Shown here: positions 1 to 8,253 of the stretch, piece by piece
Layout: each line of letters starts with the position of its first letter
How positions within the stretch are numbered: position 1 is the first letter of the stretch
Source: Actinomadura physcomitrii
Lineage (GTDB): Bacteria; Actinomycetota; Actinomycetes; Streptosporangiales; Streptosporangiaceae
Direction of reading: 5' to 3'
NCBI RefSeq assembly: GCF_008923205.2
Contig: NZ_WBMS02000043.1
Location: 17,321-81,320, forward strand
Length of the DNA stretch: 64,000 bases
Program-made: the position numbers and the translations under genes
The notes under the pieces: generated by a model
Databases searched by the model: none
What the model was told of the DNA's origin: nothing
The model's input: only the letters and a program-made list of their open reading frames with translations

Positions 1-1
1 G

Positions 2-1315
2 GCGACCGCGCTGCCGGCCGACACCTCGGCGACCACATGGAAGTTCACGCTGCGGCAGGGCGCCAAGTGGCACGACGGGCAGCCGGTCACCGTGGACGAC
101 GTGCTGTTCTCCTTCGACCGCGCGCTGGACACCGGCACGCTGATCTCCTCGTTCTTCCGCAGCTGGCTGAAGGAGGTCCGCAAGGCCGACGACACCAGCG
201 TCGAGCTCGTCTTCAAGTTCCCCTTCCCCGACGCGCTGCCGCGGCTGACCATCGCCAAGATCATGCCCAAGCACGTGTTCGGCGCCCCGGGCGGCTGGGA
301 CGCGGCCAAGAACGGCAAGGCGATCGGATCCGGGCCCTACAGGATGACGGCGCACCACCCGAAGTCCAACACCGCCTTCGAGGCGTTCGCCGGCTACAAC
401 GGCCTCCGCAAGCCGGCGATCAAGAAGATGAACTGGCTGTCCATCGTGGACGCCTCGGCCCGCGTCGCCAAGATCTCCGGCGGCGGCGCCGAGGCGCAGA
501 TCGCCGACAACGTGCCGTACGCCAACATCGACCAGCTGCGCAAGCAGGGGCTGACCGTGAACGGCGGCAAGGGCATGAACCACATGTTCCTGATGTTCAA
601 CACCGCCCAGAAGCCGTTCGACGACGCGCGGGTCCGCCAGGCGCTGTTCTACGCGATCGACACCCGCAAGATGATCGACGTGGCGCTGAAGGGGCACGGC
701 ACCCCGGCCAGCAGCTTCCTCAACCAGGAGAACCCCTCCTACGCCAAGGCCAAGACGGTCTACGGCTACGACCCCGGCAAGGCCAAGTCGCTGCTCGCCG
801 CGGCGGGCGTGAAGGACCTGACGGTCAACCTGATGGCGGTCAACGTCAGCTGGATCGCCGACTGCCTGCCGACGATCGCCAACTCCTGGAACGCGGTCGG
901 CGTGAAGACCACGCTGGAGCCGCAGGACACCAGCGCGCTGTTCACCAAGATGGACCAGTCGCAGTCCTACCAGGTGGTCGCCGCCGCCTCCAACCCCAAC
1001 CAGTTCGGCCTGGACGCCGACCTGATCCTGCGGTACAACTTCACGCCCGGCGGCACCTGGATGAAGTACACCAAATGGGATGACTCCTCCGACGCCAAGG
1101 CGGTCTTCGCCCTGATGGACCGTGCCACCCAGGAGCCGGACCGGGACAAGAAGCTGGACCTGGTGCACCAGTACATCGACCTCATCGCCGAGCAGGCCGT
1201 GCTCTACCCGGTCGTGCACACCGAGCTGATGACCGCGTGGAACCCCAAGAAGCTCACCGGCGTGCGGGCGCAGGCCTACCCCGGGGTCACCCTGCTGCAG
1301 GCCAAGCGCACCTGA
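2..1315 (+). CDS. ABC transporter substrate-binding protein, SBP family 5 (5' partial)
   Basis: The reading frame is open from the left edge, so the signal peptide and N-terminal lobe are missing. About 437 residues remain. The start of the visible part (WKFTLRQGAKWHDGQPVT) is the signature of peptide/nickel-type binding proteins (SBP_bac_5), which capture ligand outside the membrane for an ABC importer. It heads an operon with two permease domains, two ATPase domains, a NanA/DapA-like aldolase, a sialidase and a beta-galactosidase. This context suggests a sialic-acid or oligosaccharide ligand rather than peptide; SatA of Haemophilus ducreyi is a sialic-acid binder of this same family. The ligand is inference, the family is clear. 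Confidence 0.93.
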   Translation, partial: ATALPADTSATTWKFTLRQGAKWHDGQPVTVDDVLFSFDRALDTGTLISSFFRSWLKEVRKADDTSVELVFKFPFPDALPRLTIAKIMPKHVFGAPGGWDAAKNGKAIGSGPYRMTAHHPKSNTAFEAFAGYNGLRKPAIKKMNWLSIVDASARVAKISGGGAEAQIADNVPYANIDQLRKQGLTVNGGKGMNHMFLMFNTAQKPFDDARVRQALFYAIDTRKMIDVALKGHGTPASSFLNQENPSYAKAKTVYGYDPGKAKSLLAAAGVKDLTVNLMAVNVSWIADCLPTIANSWNAVGVKTTLEPQDTSALFTKMDQSQSYQVVAAASNPNQFGLDADLILRYNFTPGGTWMKYTKWDDSSDAKAVFALMDRATQEPDRDKKLDLVHQYIDLIAEQAVLYPVVHTELMTAWNPKKLTGVRAQAYPGVTLLQAKRT

Positions 1316-1318
1316 CCG

Positions 1319-1380
1319 GCGCCGCCCCTCCGCACCCCGCGCCGCACCCCCCCGCGCCGCACCCCCCGGCGCCGCACACC
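1319..1380. repeat. GC-rich tandem repeat in transporter intergenic gap
   Basis: The 137-base gap between the binding-protein gene and the first permease holds near-identical copies of GCGCCGCACCCCC, full ones near 1339 and 1354 and partial ones on either side. It contains no coding signal. Such a gap often lets the binding protein be made in excess over the membrane components; that role is inference. Confidence 0.6.
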
Positions 1381-1452
1381 GATACGCCGGCCCACCGGCG
1401 CAGTATCGCGACGCCGACCCGGCGTCCCGCCCCCGACTCCCAGGAGGCCTCC

Positions 1453-2412
1453 GTGGCAACGATCGCCAGAATGCTGGTACGCCGCGTCCTCATGCTCGTA
1501 CCGCTGTTGCTGGGCGTCGTGCTGTTCGTGTTCCTCATCATGCGGTTCTCCGACAACAAGCCCGAGTACGCCTACTTCCAGGGCGCCAACCCCACCCAGG
1601 CGCAGATCCACCAGTTCCAGGTCGACAACGGGCTGCTCGACCCGCTGCCGGTGCGCTACCTGCGGTTCGTCGGCGACCTGCTGCACGGAGACATGGGCAC
1701 CAGCGCGCTGACCAAGGCGCCGGTGCGCACCTCGATCGGCACGGCGATGCCGCTGACGCTGCAGCTCACCGCGCTCGGCGTGGTGGTCGCCATCGTGCTG
1801 TCGGTGGTGTTCGGCGTGACCGCCGCGCTGTTCCGCGACCGCTGGCCCGACCAGCTCGTGCGGCTGGTGTCGCTGGTCGGCGTGGCCGCGCCGGCGTTCT
1901 GGCTCGCCCTGCTGATGATCCAGTACCTGGCGGTCGACCGCGGCTGGTTCCCCACCAGCGGCTACGTCAACCCGGCGGACTCGCCCGGCGGGTGGCTGCG
2001 CTCGCTGACCCTGCCCGCGCTGGCGCTCTCGCTGCCGGTCGCCTCCTACCTCACCCGGATCATCCGCACCTCGATGGTGGAGGAGCTCGACAAGGACTAC
2101 GTGCGCACCGCGATCGGCAGCGGGCTGCCGCCGATCGTCGTGGTCGGCCGCAACGTGCTGCGCAACGCGCTGATCACCCCGCTCACCGTGCTCGGCCTGC
2201 GGGTCGGCTACCTGCTCGGCGGCGCCGTCGTCATCGAGACGATCTTCGCGCTGCCCGGGATGGGCCAGCTCATGATCAACGGGGTGCGCAACGGCGACCC
2301 GGCGGTCGTGCAGGGCGTCGTGCTCACCATCGCGACCGGGTTCGTGGTCGTCAACCTCGTCATCGACGCCCTCTACCTGCTCGCCAACCCCCGGCTGAGG
2401 AGCGCCGCCTGA
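1453..2412 (+). CDS. ABC transporter permease (DppB type)
   Basis: This 319-residue integral membrane permease is the first of two transmembrane subunits of the importer. The GTG start at 1453 is chosen because AGGAGG lies 5 bases upstream and the protein then begins just before the first hydrophobic helix (VLMLVPLLLGVVLFVFLIM). The C-terminal cytoplasmic loop has the EAA-like segment around GAVVIETIFALPGMGQL that docks on the ATPase. Length and organisation are usual for BPD_transp_1 permeases of the peptide/opine/nickel class. Its stop codon overlaps the next start (TGATG at 2410-2414), indicating translational coupling. Confidence 0.93.
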   Translation: MATIARMLVRRVLMLVPLLLGVVLFVFLIMRFSDNKPEYAYFQGANPTQAQIHQFQVDNGLLDPLPVRYLRFVGDLLHGDMGTSALTKAPVRTSIGTAMPLTLQLTALGVVVAIVLSVVFGVTAALFRDRWPDQLVRLVSLVGVAAPAFWLALLMIQYLAVDRGWFPTSGYVNPADSPGGWLRSLTLPALALSLPVASYLTRIIRTSMVEELDKDYVRTAIGSGLPPIVVVGRNVLRNALITPLTVLGLRVGYLLGGAVVIETIFALPGMGQLMINGVRNGDPAVVQGVVLTIATGFVVVNLVIDALYLLANPRLRSAA

Positions 2413-4448
2413 TGCGCCGCGGACTCGCCGACAGGCTCTCGCGCGGACGCGTCGGCTTCCGCCGGCTCGGCCCGGCCGCCTGGATCTCGCTGGGCATCGT
2501 CGCCGTCGTCGCCGTCGCCGCGGTGCTCGCCCCCGTGCTCGCCCCGCACTCCCCGTACGTGCAGGAGGCCGCGGGCGGCGGCCCGAGCCCCTCGCACTGG
2601 ATGGGCCTGGACAGCGCCAACCGCGACATCTTCTCGCGCCTGCTGTACGGGGCGCGCTGGTCACTGGTGATCGGGCTCGGCGCCACCGCCGTCGCCCTGG
2701 TCTGCGGCGCCCTGGTCGGCGCGGTCGCCGCGACCGCGCCCCGGTGGGCGGACGAGACGATCATGCGGGTGCTGGACGTGGTCATGGCGTTCCCCGGCAT
2801 CGCGCTGGCCGCCGTGCTGGTCGCGGTGTTCGGCGGCGGCATCCCCGTGCTGGTGCTGGCGATCGCCTTCCTGAACACCCCGGCCGTGGCGCGCATCGTC
2901 CGCGCGAACGTGCTCGCGCAGTACGGCGAGGACTACGTCGCGGCCGAACGGGTCATCGGCGCCCGCGCGCCGCACATCCTGACCCGGCACGTCGCGATCA
3001 ACTGCGCCGCCCCCGTGCTGGTGTTCTGCACGGTGATGGTCGCCGACGCGATCGTGTTCGAGGCGTCGCTGTCGTTCATCGGCGCCGGCGTGCGGCCGCC
3101 CGACCCCTCGTGGGGCAGTGTCATCGCCGACGGCCGCACCATGGTGCTGCTCGGCGGCTGGTGGGCCACCGTCTTCCCCGGCCTGCTGATCCTCATCACC
3201 GTGCTCGCCCTCAACATCCTCGCCGAGCGGATCTCCGACGCCTGGGCCGCGCCCGCCCAGCGCGAACCCGAGCGCACCGGAGCCGAGGCCGCCGCCGGCG
3301 CGGGCGAGGCGCCGCCCGCGGACGCACCGGACGCAGCGACCGGACCGGACGCCACCGGCGACGCGGTCCCAGCCCCGGCCGAACTGCCCGGCCTCGCCGA
3401 GGCCGCCCGGCGGCTGGCCGGCCGCGCCCGCCCGCTGCCCGAGGGCCGCCCCGTCCTCAGCGTCGAGAACCTCGCCGTCGCCTTCGAGGGCCGCCACGAC
3501 GGCGTGAACGTCGTCGACGGCGTCACCTTCGACGTCCGTCCCGGAGAGGTGCTCGGGCTGGTCGGCGAGTCCGGCTGCGGCAAGTCGCTGACCGCGCTGA
3601 CGATCATGGGCCTGGAGCCGCGCGGCGCCCGCGCCGGCGGCCAGGTGCGGTTCGCCGGCCAGGACCTGCTGCGGCTGCCGCGCTCGGCGCGGCGGCGGCT
3701 GCTCGGCCACGAGATGGCGATGATCTACCAGGACGCGCTGTCCTCGCTGAACCCCGCGATGACCATCAGGGCCCAGCTCAAGCAGGTCGTGCGGCGCGGC
3801 GGCCGGCGCAGCCCGGCGGAGCTGCTGGAGCTGGTCGGGCTCGACCCCGCCCGCACGCTGTCGTCCTACCCGCACGAGCTGTCGGGCGGCCAGCGCCAGC
3901 GGGTGCTGATCGCGATGGCGCTGTCCCGCGACCCCAAGCTGATCATCGCCGACGAGCCGACCACCGCCCTGGACGTCACCGTGCAGGCCCAGGTGATCGA
4001 GCTGCTGCTGCGGCTGCGCGCCGAGCTGGACTTCGCGCTGATCCTGGTCTCCCACGACCTGGCCCTGGTCGCCGACGTCACCGACCGCGTCGCCGTGATG
4101 TACGGCGGCCGGATCGTGGAGACCGCGGTGACGTCCGCGCTGGTGGGCGCGCCCGCGCACCACTACGCCCGCGGGCTGCTCGGCTCGGTGCTGTCGATGG
4201 AGTCCGGCGCCGACCGGCTCGCCCAGATCCGCGGCACGGTGCCCGCCCCCGCCGACTTTCCGGCGGGCTGCCGGTTCGCCGACCGCTGCCCGGCGGCGAC
4301 CGAGATCTGCCGCACCCGCACGCCCGTGCTCGAGGGCCCCGACGCCCGGCACGCGGTCGCCTGCCACCACCCGGCGGCCGACCTGACCGTGCCCGTGCCC
4401 GCCGCCGGCGCGGCCCTCGCGCCGGCCGACCCACCGGAGGGCTCATGA
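2412..4448 (+). CDS. ABC transporter permease-ATPase fusion (DppC-DppD)
   Basis: One 678-residue chain joins a DppC-type permease (about residues 1-275) to a DppD-type ATPase (about 345-650) through an Ala/Pro/Glu-rich linker. The permease half has its own helices and an EAA-type loop. The ATPase half carries Walker A GESGCGKS (K391), signature LSGGQRQR (from about 490) and Walker B with D514-E515. It ends with the Cys-containing oligopeptide-transporter C-terminal region seen in DppD/OppD. Such fusions are known in actinobacteria, and no frameshift is visible. The start overlaps the previous stop and the end overlaps the next start (ATGA). It supplies half of the membrane pore and half of the motor. 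Confidence 0.93.
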   Translation: MRRGLADRLSRGRVGFRRLGPAAWISLGIVAVVAVAAVLAPVLAPHSPYVQEAAGGGPSPSHWMGLDSANRDIFSRLLYGARWSLVIGLGATAVALVCGALVGAVAATAPRWADETIMRVLDVVMAFPGIALAAVLVAVFGGGIPVLVLAIAFLNTPAVARIVRANVLAQYGEDYVAAERVIGARAPHILTRHVAINCAAPVLVFCTVMVADAIVFEASLSFIGAGVRPPDPSWGSVIADGRTMVLLGGWWATVFPGLLILITVLALNILAERISDAWAAPAQREPERTGAEAAAGAGEAPPADAPDAATGPDATGDAVPAPAELPGLAEAARRLAGRARPLPEGRPVLSVENLAVAFEGRHDGVNVVDGVTFDVRPGEVLGLVGESGCGKSLTALTIMGLEPRGARAGGQVRFAGQDLLRLPRSARRRLLGHEMAMIYQDALSSLNPAMTIRAQLKQVVRRGGRRSPAELLELVGLDPARTLSSYPHELSGGQRQRVLIAMALSRDPKLIIADEPTTALDVTVQAQVIELLLRLRAELDFALILVSHDLALVADVTDRVAVMYGGRIVETAVTSALVGAPAHHYARGLLGSVLSMESGADRLAQIRGTVPAPADFPAGCRFADRCPAATEICRTRTPVLEGPDARHAVACHHPAADLTVPVPAAGAALAPADPPEGS

Positions 4449-5458
4449 CCGACGACGCGCTGGTGGAGATGGTGGACGTGCACGTCGTCCACAAGGCCCG
4501 CTCGGGCGGCCTGCTCGCCCGCGACCGCGTGCACGCGCTCACCGGAGCGGACCTGACCGTGGCGCCCGGCGAGACCGTCGGCGTCGTGGGGGAGTCCGGC
4601 TGCGGCAAGTCCACGCTGGCCAAGGTCCTGGTCGGGCTGCAGCGCCCCACCTCGGGAACGGTCCGCTTCCAGGGCCGCGACCTGTGGGCGATGCCGGGCG
4701 GCGAGCGCCGCACCGCCATCGGCACCGACGTCGGCCTGGTGTTCCAGGACCCCTCCACCGCGCTGAACCGCCGGCTCCCGGTCCGCCAGGTGCTGCGCGA
4801 CCCGCTGGACGTCCACCGCGCCGGCACCGGCGCCGAACGCGACGAGCGGGTCCGCGAGCTGCTCGACCTGGTCGGGCTGCCGCAGAGCGCCGCCGACCTG
4901 CTGCCCGGGCAGATGTCCGGCGGCCAGCGGCAGCGGGTCGCGATCGCCCGCGCGCTCGCGCTGCGGCCGCGGCTGCTGGTCGCCGACGAGCCGACCAGCG
5001 CCCTGGACGTGTCGGTCCGTGCGCAGATCCTCAACCTGCTGCAGGACCTCAAACGGCGGTTCGGGCTGGCGATGGTGTTCGTCTCGCACGACATCCAGAC
5101 CGTGCGGCGGATGAGCGACCGGGTCGCGACGATGTACCTCGGGAGGATCGTGGAGCAGTCCCCGGCCGCGGCGGTCCCGGGCGCCGCGCGCCACCCCTAC
5201 ACCCGGGCGCTGTTCTCCGCCACGCCCGGCCTGCTCGCCCCGATCGAGCCGATCCCCCTGGCCGGGCCGATGCCGTCGGCGACCCGGCCGCCCAGCGGCT
5301 GCCCCTTCCGCACCCGCTGCTGGAAGGCCGACGACCGCTGCGCCGCCGAGATGCCCGCGCCGTCGCGCGACGGCGACGGCCTGTTCCGATGCCACCACCC
5401 GGTCCGCTCCGGCGCGACGGACCGCGAACTGATCAGCCAAGCACAGGAGCGTTCATGA
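4445..5458 (+). CDS. ABC transporter ATP-binding protein (DppF type)
   Basis: This is the second ATPase of the importer, 337 residues. Walker A GESGCGKST gives K55, the signature is MSGGQRQR, and Walker B gives D181-E182. The C-terminal region has the oligopeptide-transporter Cys-rich tail (GCPFRTRCW, then FRCHHP). It would pair with the ATPase half of the preceding fusion protein to drive import. It overlaps both neighbours by ATGA, so the transporter genes and the following aldolase are translated as one coupled series. Confidence 0.93.
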   Translation: MTDDALVEMVDVHVVHKARSGGLLARDRVHALTGADLTVAPGETVGVVGESGCGKSTLAKVLVGLQRPTSGTVRFQGRDLWAMPGGERRTAIGTDVGLVFQDPSTALNRRLPVRQVLRDPLDVHRAGTGAERDERVRELLDLVGLPQSAADLLPGQMSGGQRQRVAIARALALRPRLLVADEPTSALDVSVRAQILNLLQDLKRRFGLAMVFVSHDIQTVRRMSDRVATMYLGRIVEQSPAAAVPGAARHPYTRALFSATPGLLAPIEPIPLAGPMPSATRPPSGCPFRTRCWKADDRCAAEMPAPSRDGDGLFRCHHPVRSGATDRELISQAQERS

Positions 5459-6384
5459 CCGATGCGGCCCCGCTGTCCGGCGTCGTCCCCCCGGTGTGCA
5501 CCCCGCTCACCCCCGACCGCGAGGTCGACACCGCGTCACTGACGCGGCTGGTCGACCACCTGCTCGACGGCGGGGTGAACGGGCTGTTCGTCCTCGGCTC
5601 GTCGTCGGAGGCCGCGTTCCTTCCCGACCGGCACCGCAGGACCGTCCTGGACACCGTCCTCGGCCACGTCGCCGGACGGGTCCCCGTGCTCGCCGGCGTG
5701 ATCGACATGACCGCGCCCCGGGTCGTCGACCACGTGCGCGCGGCCGTGCGGGCGGGCGCGGACGGCATCGTGGCGACGGCGCCGTTCTACACCCGCACCC
5801 ACCCCAGCGAGATCGCGGTCCACTTCCGGACGATCGCCGCGCACGCCGACGTCCCGCTGTACGCCTACGACCTGCCGGTGTCGGTGCACAGCAAGCTCAC
5901 CGCCGACCTGCTGCTGGACCTGGCCGCCGAGGGGGTCCTCGGCGGGCTCAAGGACTCCAGCGGCGACGAGGCCGGGCTGCGCGAGGTGATCCTCGGCCGG
6001 CGGGACCGCGACCTGCCCGCGTTCTCGGTGCTGACCGGCTCGGAACTGACCGTCGACTCGGCGCTGTGGATGGGCGCCGACGGCGTCGTCCCCGGGCTCG
6101 GCAACGTCGACCCGCACGGGTACGTCCGGCTCTACCAGGCCGCCGCGCGCGGCGACTGGGAGACCGCGCGCGCCGAGCAGGAGCGCCTGTTCCGGCTCTT
6201 CCGGCTCGTGCACGTCGGCGGCCCGCACATGGGCCGCGGGTCCTCCGCGCTCGGCGCGTTCAAGGCCGCGCTGTTCCTGCGCGGCGTCATCGACCACCCG
6301 ACGACCGCGCTGCCGCAGATCCCGCTCGACGACGACGACATCTCCCAGGTCAGGAAGTACCTGTCCGAAGCCGCCCTCATCTGA
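5455..6384 (+). CDS. DapA/NanA-family class I aldolase, probable N-acetylneuraminate lyase
   Basis: A 309-residue TIM-barrel aldolase of the dihydrodipicolinate synthase / N-acetylneuraminate lyase superfamily. Visible active-site elements are the hydroxyl motif GSSSE at 48-52, the catalytic tyrosine Y138 in YAYDLP and the Schiff-base lysine K166 in GGLKDSS. The spacing is nearly identical to E. coli NanA (Y137/K165). The gene is coupled to the importer and followed by a sialidase, so cleavage of imported N-acetylneuraminate to N-acetylmannosamine and pyruvate is the best guess. Sequence alone does not exclude another 2-keto acid aldolase or DapA itself; no other lysine-pathway gene is nearby. 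Confidence 0.85.
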   Translation: MTDAAPLSGVVPPVCTPLTPDREVDTASLTRLVDHLLDGGVNGLFVLGSSSEAAFLPDRHRRTVLDTVLGHVAGRVPVLAGVIDMTAPRVVDHVRAAVRAGADGIVATAPFYTRTHPSEIAVHFRTIAAHADVPLYAYDLPVSVHSKLTADLLLDLAAEGVLGGLKDSSGDEAGLREVILGRRDRDLPAFSVLTGSELTVDSALWMGADGVVPGLGNVDPHGYVRLYQAAARGDWETARAEQERLFRLFRLVHVGGPHMGRGSSALGAFKAALFLRGVIDHPTTALPQIPLDDDDISQVRKYLSEAALI

Positions 6385-6435
6385 CCGGCGACCCGGCGGC
6401 GGCGCCGGGCACCACCCCCTGAACGAGAGGACACC

Positions 6436-8253
6436 GTGGCTCTTTTCAGCGTTTCCCTGCGCCGGACGACGGCGGTCGCGGCGGCCGCCGCGACCGCACT
6501 GGCATGCACCACCTTCGGCGCGGCGGCCGAAGCGTCACCGCCGGCACCGGAGTTCTCCGAGCAGGTCCTGTTCGCCCAGCACACCGAGGGCTATTTCTGC
6601 TTCCGCATCCCCGCCGTGGTGAAGGCGCTCGACGGCACGCTGCTCGCCTTCGCCGAAGGGCGCAGGAACAGTTGCGGCGACGCCGGCGACATCGACCTGG
6701 TGCTGCGCCGCTCCGCCGACGGCGGCCGCACGTGGGGGCCGCTGCAGGTCGTGCTGCCCGGCAACGGCGACACCCGCGGCAACCCCGCCCCGGTCGTGGA
6801 CCGGCGCACCGGCCGCATCGTGCTCATGACGACCTGGAACCCCGGCGACGACGACACGATCCGGCACCCGTTCGTGCAGTACAGCGACGACGACGGCGCC
6901 ACCTGGTCCGCCGCGCGCGACCTCACCGGCCAGCTCGTCAAGCCGGAGTGGAACTCCTGGTACGCCACCGGCCCGGGGCACGCGATCCAGTTGCGGCACG
7001 GTCCGCACGCGGGACGCCTCATCGTCCCGGCCAACCACGAGGGCGGCGGCGGCGCGGCCGAGGGCGGGCCGCAGGGCGTCCACCTCGACTACAGCGACGA
7101 CGGCGGCGCCACCTGGAAGATCGGCGCGGACGACACGCGCACCACCGACGACGTCACCCCCAACGAGTCGACCGCCGCCGAACTGCCCGACGGCCGCATC
7201 TACGTCAACGCGCGCGACAACAGCGGCACCGACCCGGGCAACCGGAGCGCCGCCGTCAGCAGCGACGGCGGCGCCACCTTCGACGCGCCGTTCCGCACGC
7301 TGCCGAAGCTGGACGCGCCCAGGGTGGAGGGCTCGGTGCTCGCGGTCGGCCGCAAGCTGCTGCTGTCGGTCCCCGCCCACCCCGTCACCCGCGAGGTCAT
7401 GGCGGTCCGCTCCTCCTCCGACCAGGGCCGCAACTGGCAGCAGACCGGCAAGGTCGTCTACTGGGGGCCGTCCGCCTACTCCGACATGACCGACCTCGGC
7501 GGCGGCCGCATCGGCCTGATGTACGAGGCGGGCCAGACCTCCCCGTACGAGTCGATCCGCTTCGCCGCGTTCAACCAGGCGTACCTGGACACGCCCAACG
7601 GGACGCCCCCGGGCCTGCCGAAGCCGCCGCAGCCGGGCCCGACGACCCCCGACCGGTCCGGCCACCGCAACGACGGGTACGTCCGCGGCGCGATGAGCAG
7701 CCCGAGCGAGTTCGACGGCGTCGACGACCACGTGCAGGTCCCCTGGAACCGGTCGCTGGACCTCGGCGACGGCGACTTCACCTGGGCGGCGCGGATCCGC
7801 TACGGCGACACCACCGGAACCCGCACGATCCTGTGGGCCTACCGGGTCGGCAGCGGCGCCCCGGAGATCTGGCTGCGGGCCGAGCCGGCGAGCCACCGCA
7901 TCCGCGGCTTCATCCAGACCGACCTGGGCCAGGTCGCGGTCGACACGGCGCAGGCGTACAACGACGGCCAGTGGCACGAGGTCGTCCTGCGACGCTCCGG
8001 CGGACGGCTCACCCTCAGCGTCGACGGGCAGGCCGCGTCGGTCGCCGCCCCCGGCGGATCGGTGACCGAGGGCAAGCAGTTCACCATCGACGGCATCGAC
8101 GTCGGCCAGCGCCTGGACGGCGCCCAGCACTTCCACGGATCCATCTCCGACGTGCGCGTCTACGACCGCGCGGTTCCCGACGCCGGCCTGGCCGCCGCGC
8201 GCGGCGGCCTGCGGCTGTGGCTCCCGCTGGACAGGATCGACCCGCAGCGATGA
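6436..8253 (+). CDS. Secreted exo-alpha-sialidase with C-terminal LamG-like domain
   Basis: A 605-residue secreted glycosidase (GH33 type) that removes terminal sialic acids. The GTG start at 6436 follows GAGAGG and opens a signal peptide of about 33 residues. The catalytic propeller shows FRIP at 56-59, whose arginine binds the carboxylate, and five Asp-boxes (SADGGRTW, SDDDGATW, SDDGGATW, SSDGGATF, SSDQGRNW). The segment YSDMTDL probably carries the nucleophilic tyrosine. Residues from about 410 form a concanavalin/LamG-like domain, probably for carbohydrate binding or structure. No sortase signal or C-terminal anchor is seen. It lies 51 bases after the aldolase gene and overlaps the beta-galactosidase start. 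Confidence 0.93.
   Translation: MALFSVSLRRTTAVAAAAATALACTTFGAAAEASPPAPEFSEQVLFAQHTEGYFCFRIPAVVKALDGTLLAFAEGRRNSCGDAGDIDLVLRRSADGGRTWGPLQVVLPGNGDTRGNPAPVVDRRTGRIVLMTTWNPGDDDTIRHPFVQYSDDDGATWSAARDLTGQLVKPEWNSWYATGPGHAIQLRHGPHAGRLIVPANHEGGGGAAEGGPQGVHLDYSDDGGATWKIGADDTRTTDDVTPNESTAAELPDGRIYVNARDNSGTDPGNRSAAVSSDGGATFDAPFRTLPKLDAPRVEGSVLAVGRKLLLSVPAHPVTREVMAVRSSSDQGRNWQQTGKVVYWGPSAYSDMTDLGGGRIGLMYEAGQTSPYESIRFAAFNQAYLDTPNGTPPGLPKPPQPGPTTPDRSGHRNDGYVRGAMSSPSEFDGVDDHVQVPWNRSLDLGDGDFTWAARIRYGDTTGTRTILWAYRVGSGAPEIWLRAEPASHRIRGFIQTDLGQVAVDTAQAYNDGQWHEVVLRRSGGRLTLSVDGQAASVAAPGGSVTEGKQFTIDGIDVGQRLDGAQHFHGSISDVRVYDRAVPDAGLAAARGGLRLWLPLDRIDPQR

Noticed and set aside
2360..2896. Numerous minus-strand frames over the ABC transporter and glycosidase genes (for example 6535-8136)
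   Set aside because: They are shadows of well-supported plus-strand genes, with Arg/Pro/Ala-rich translations and no ribosome sites.
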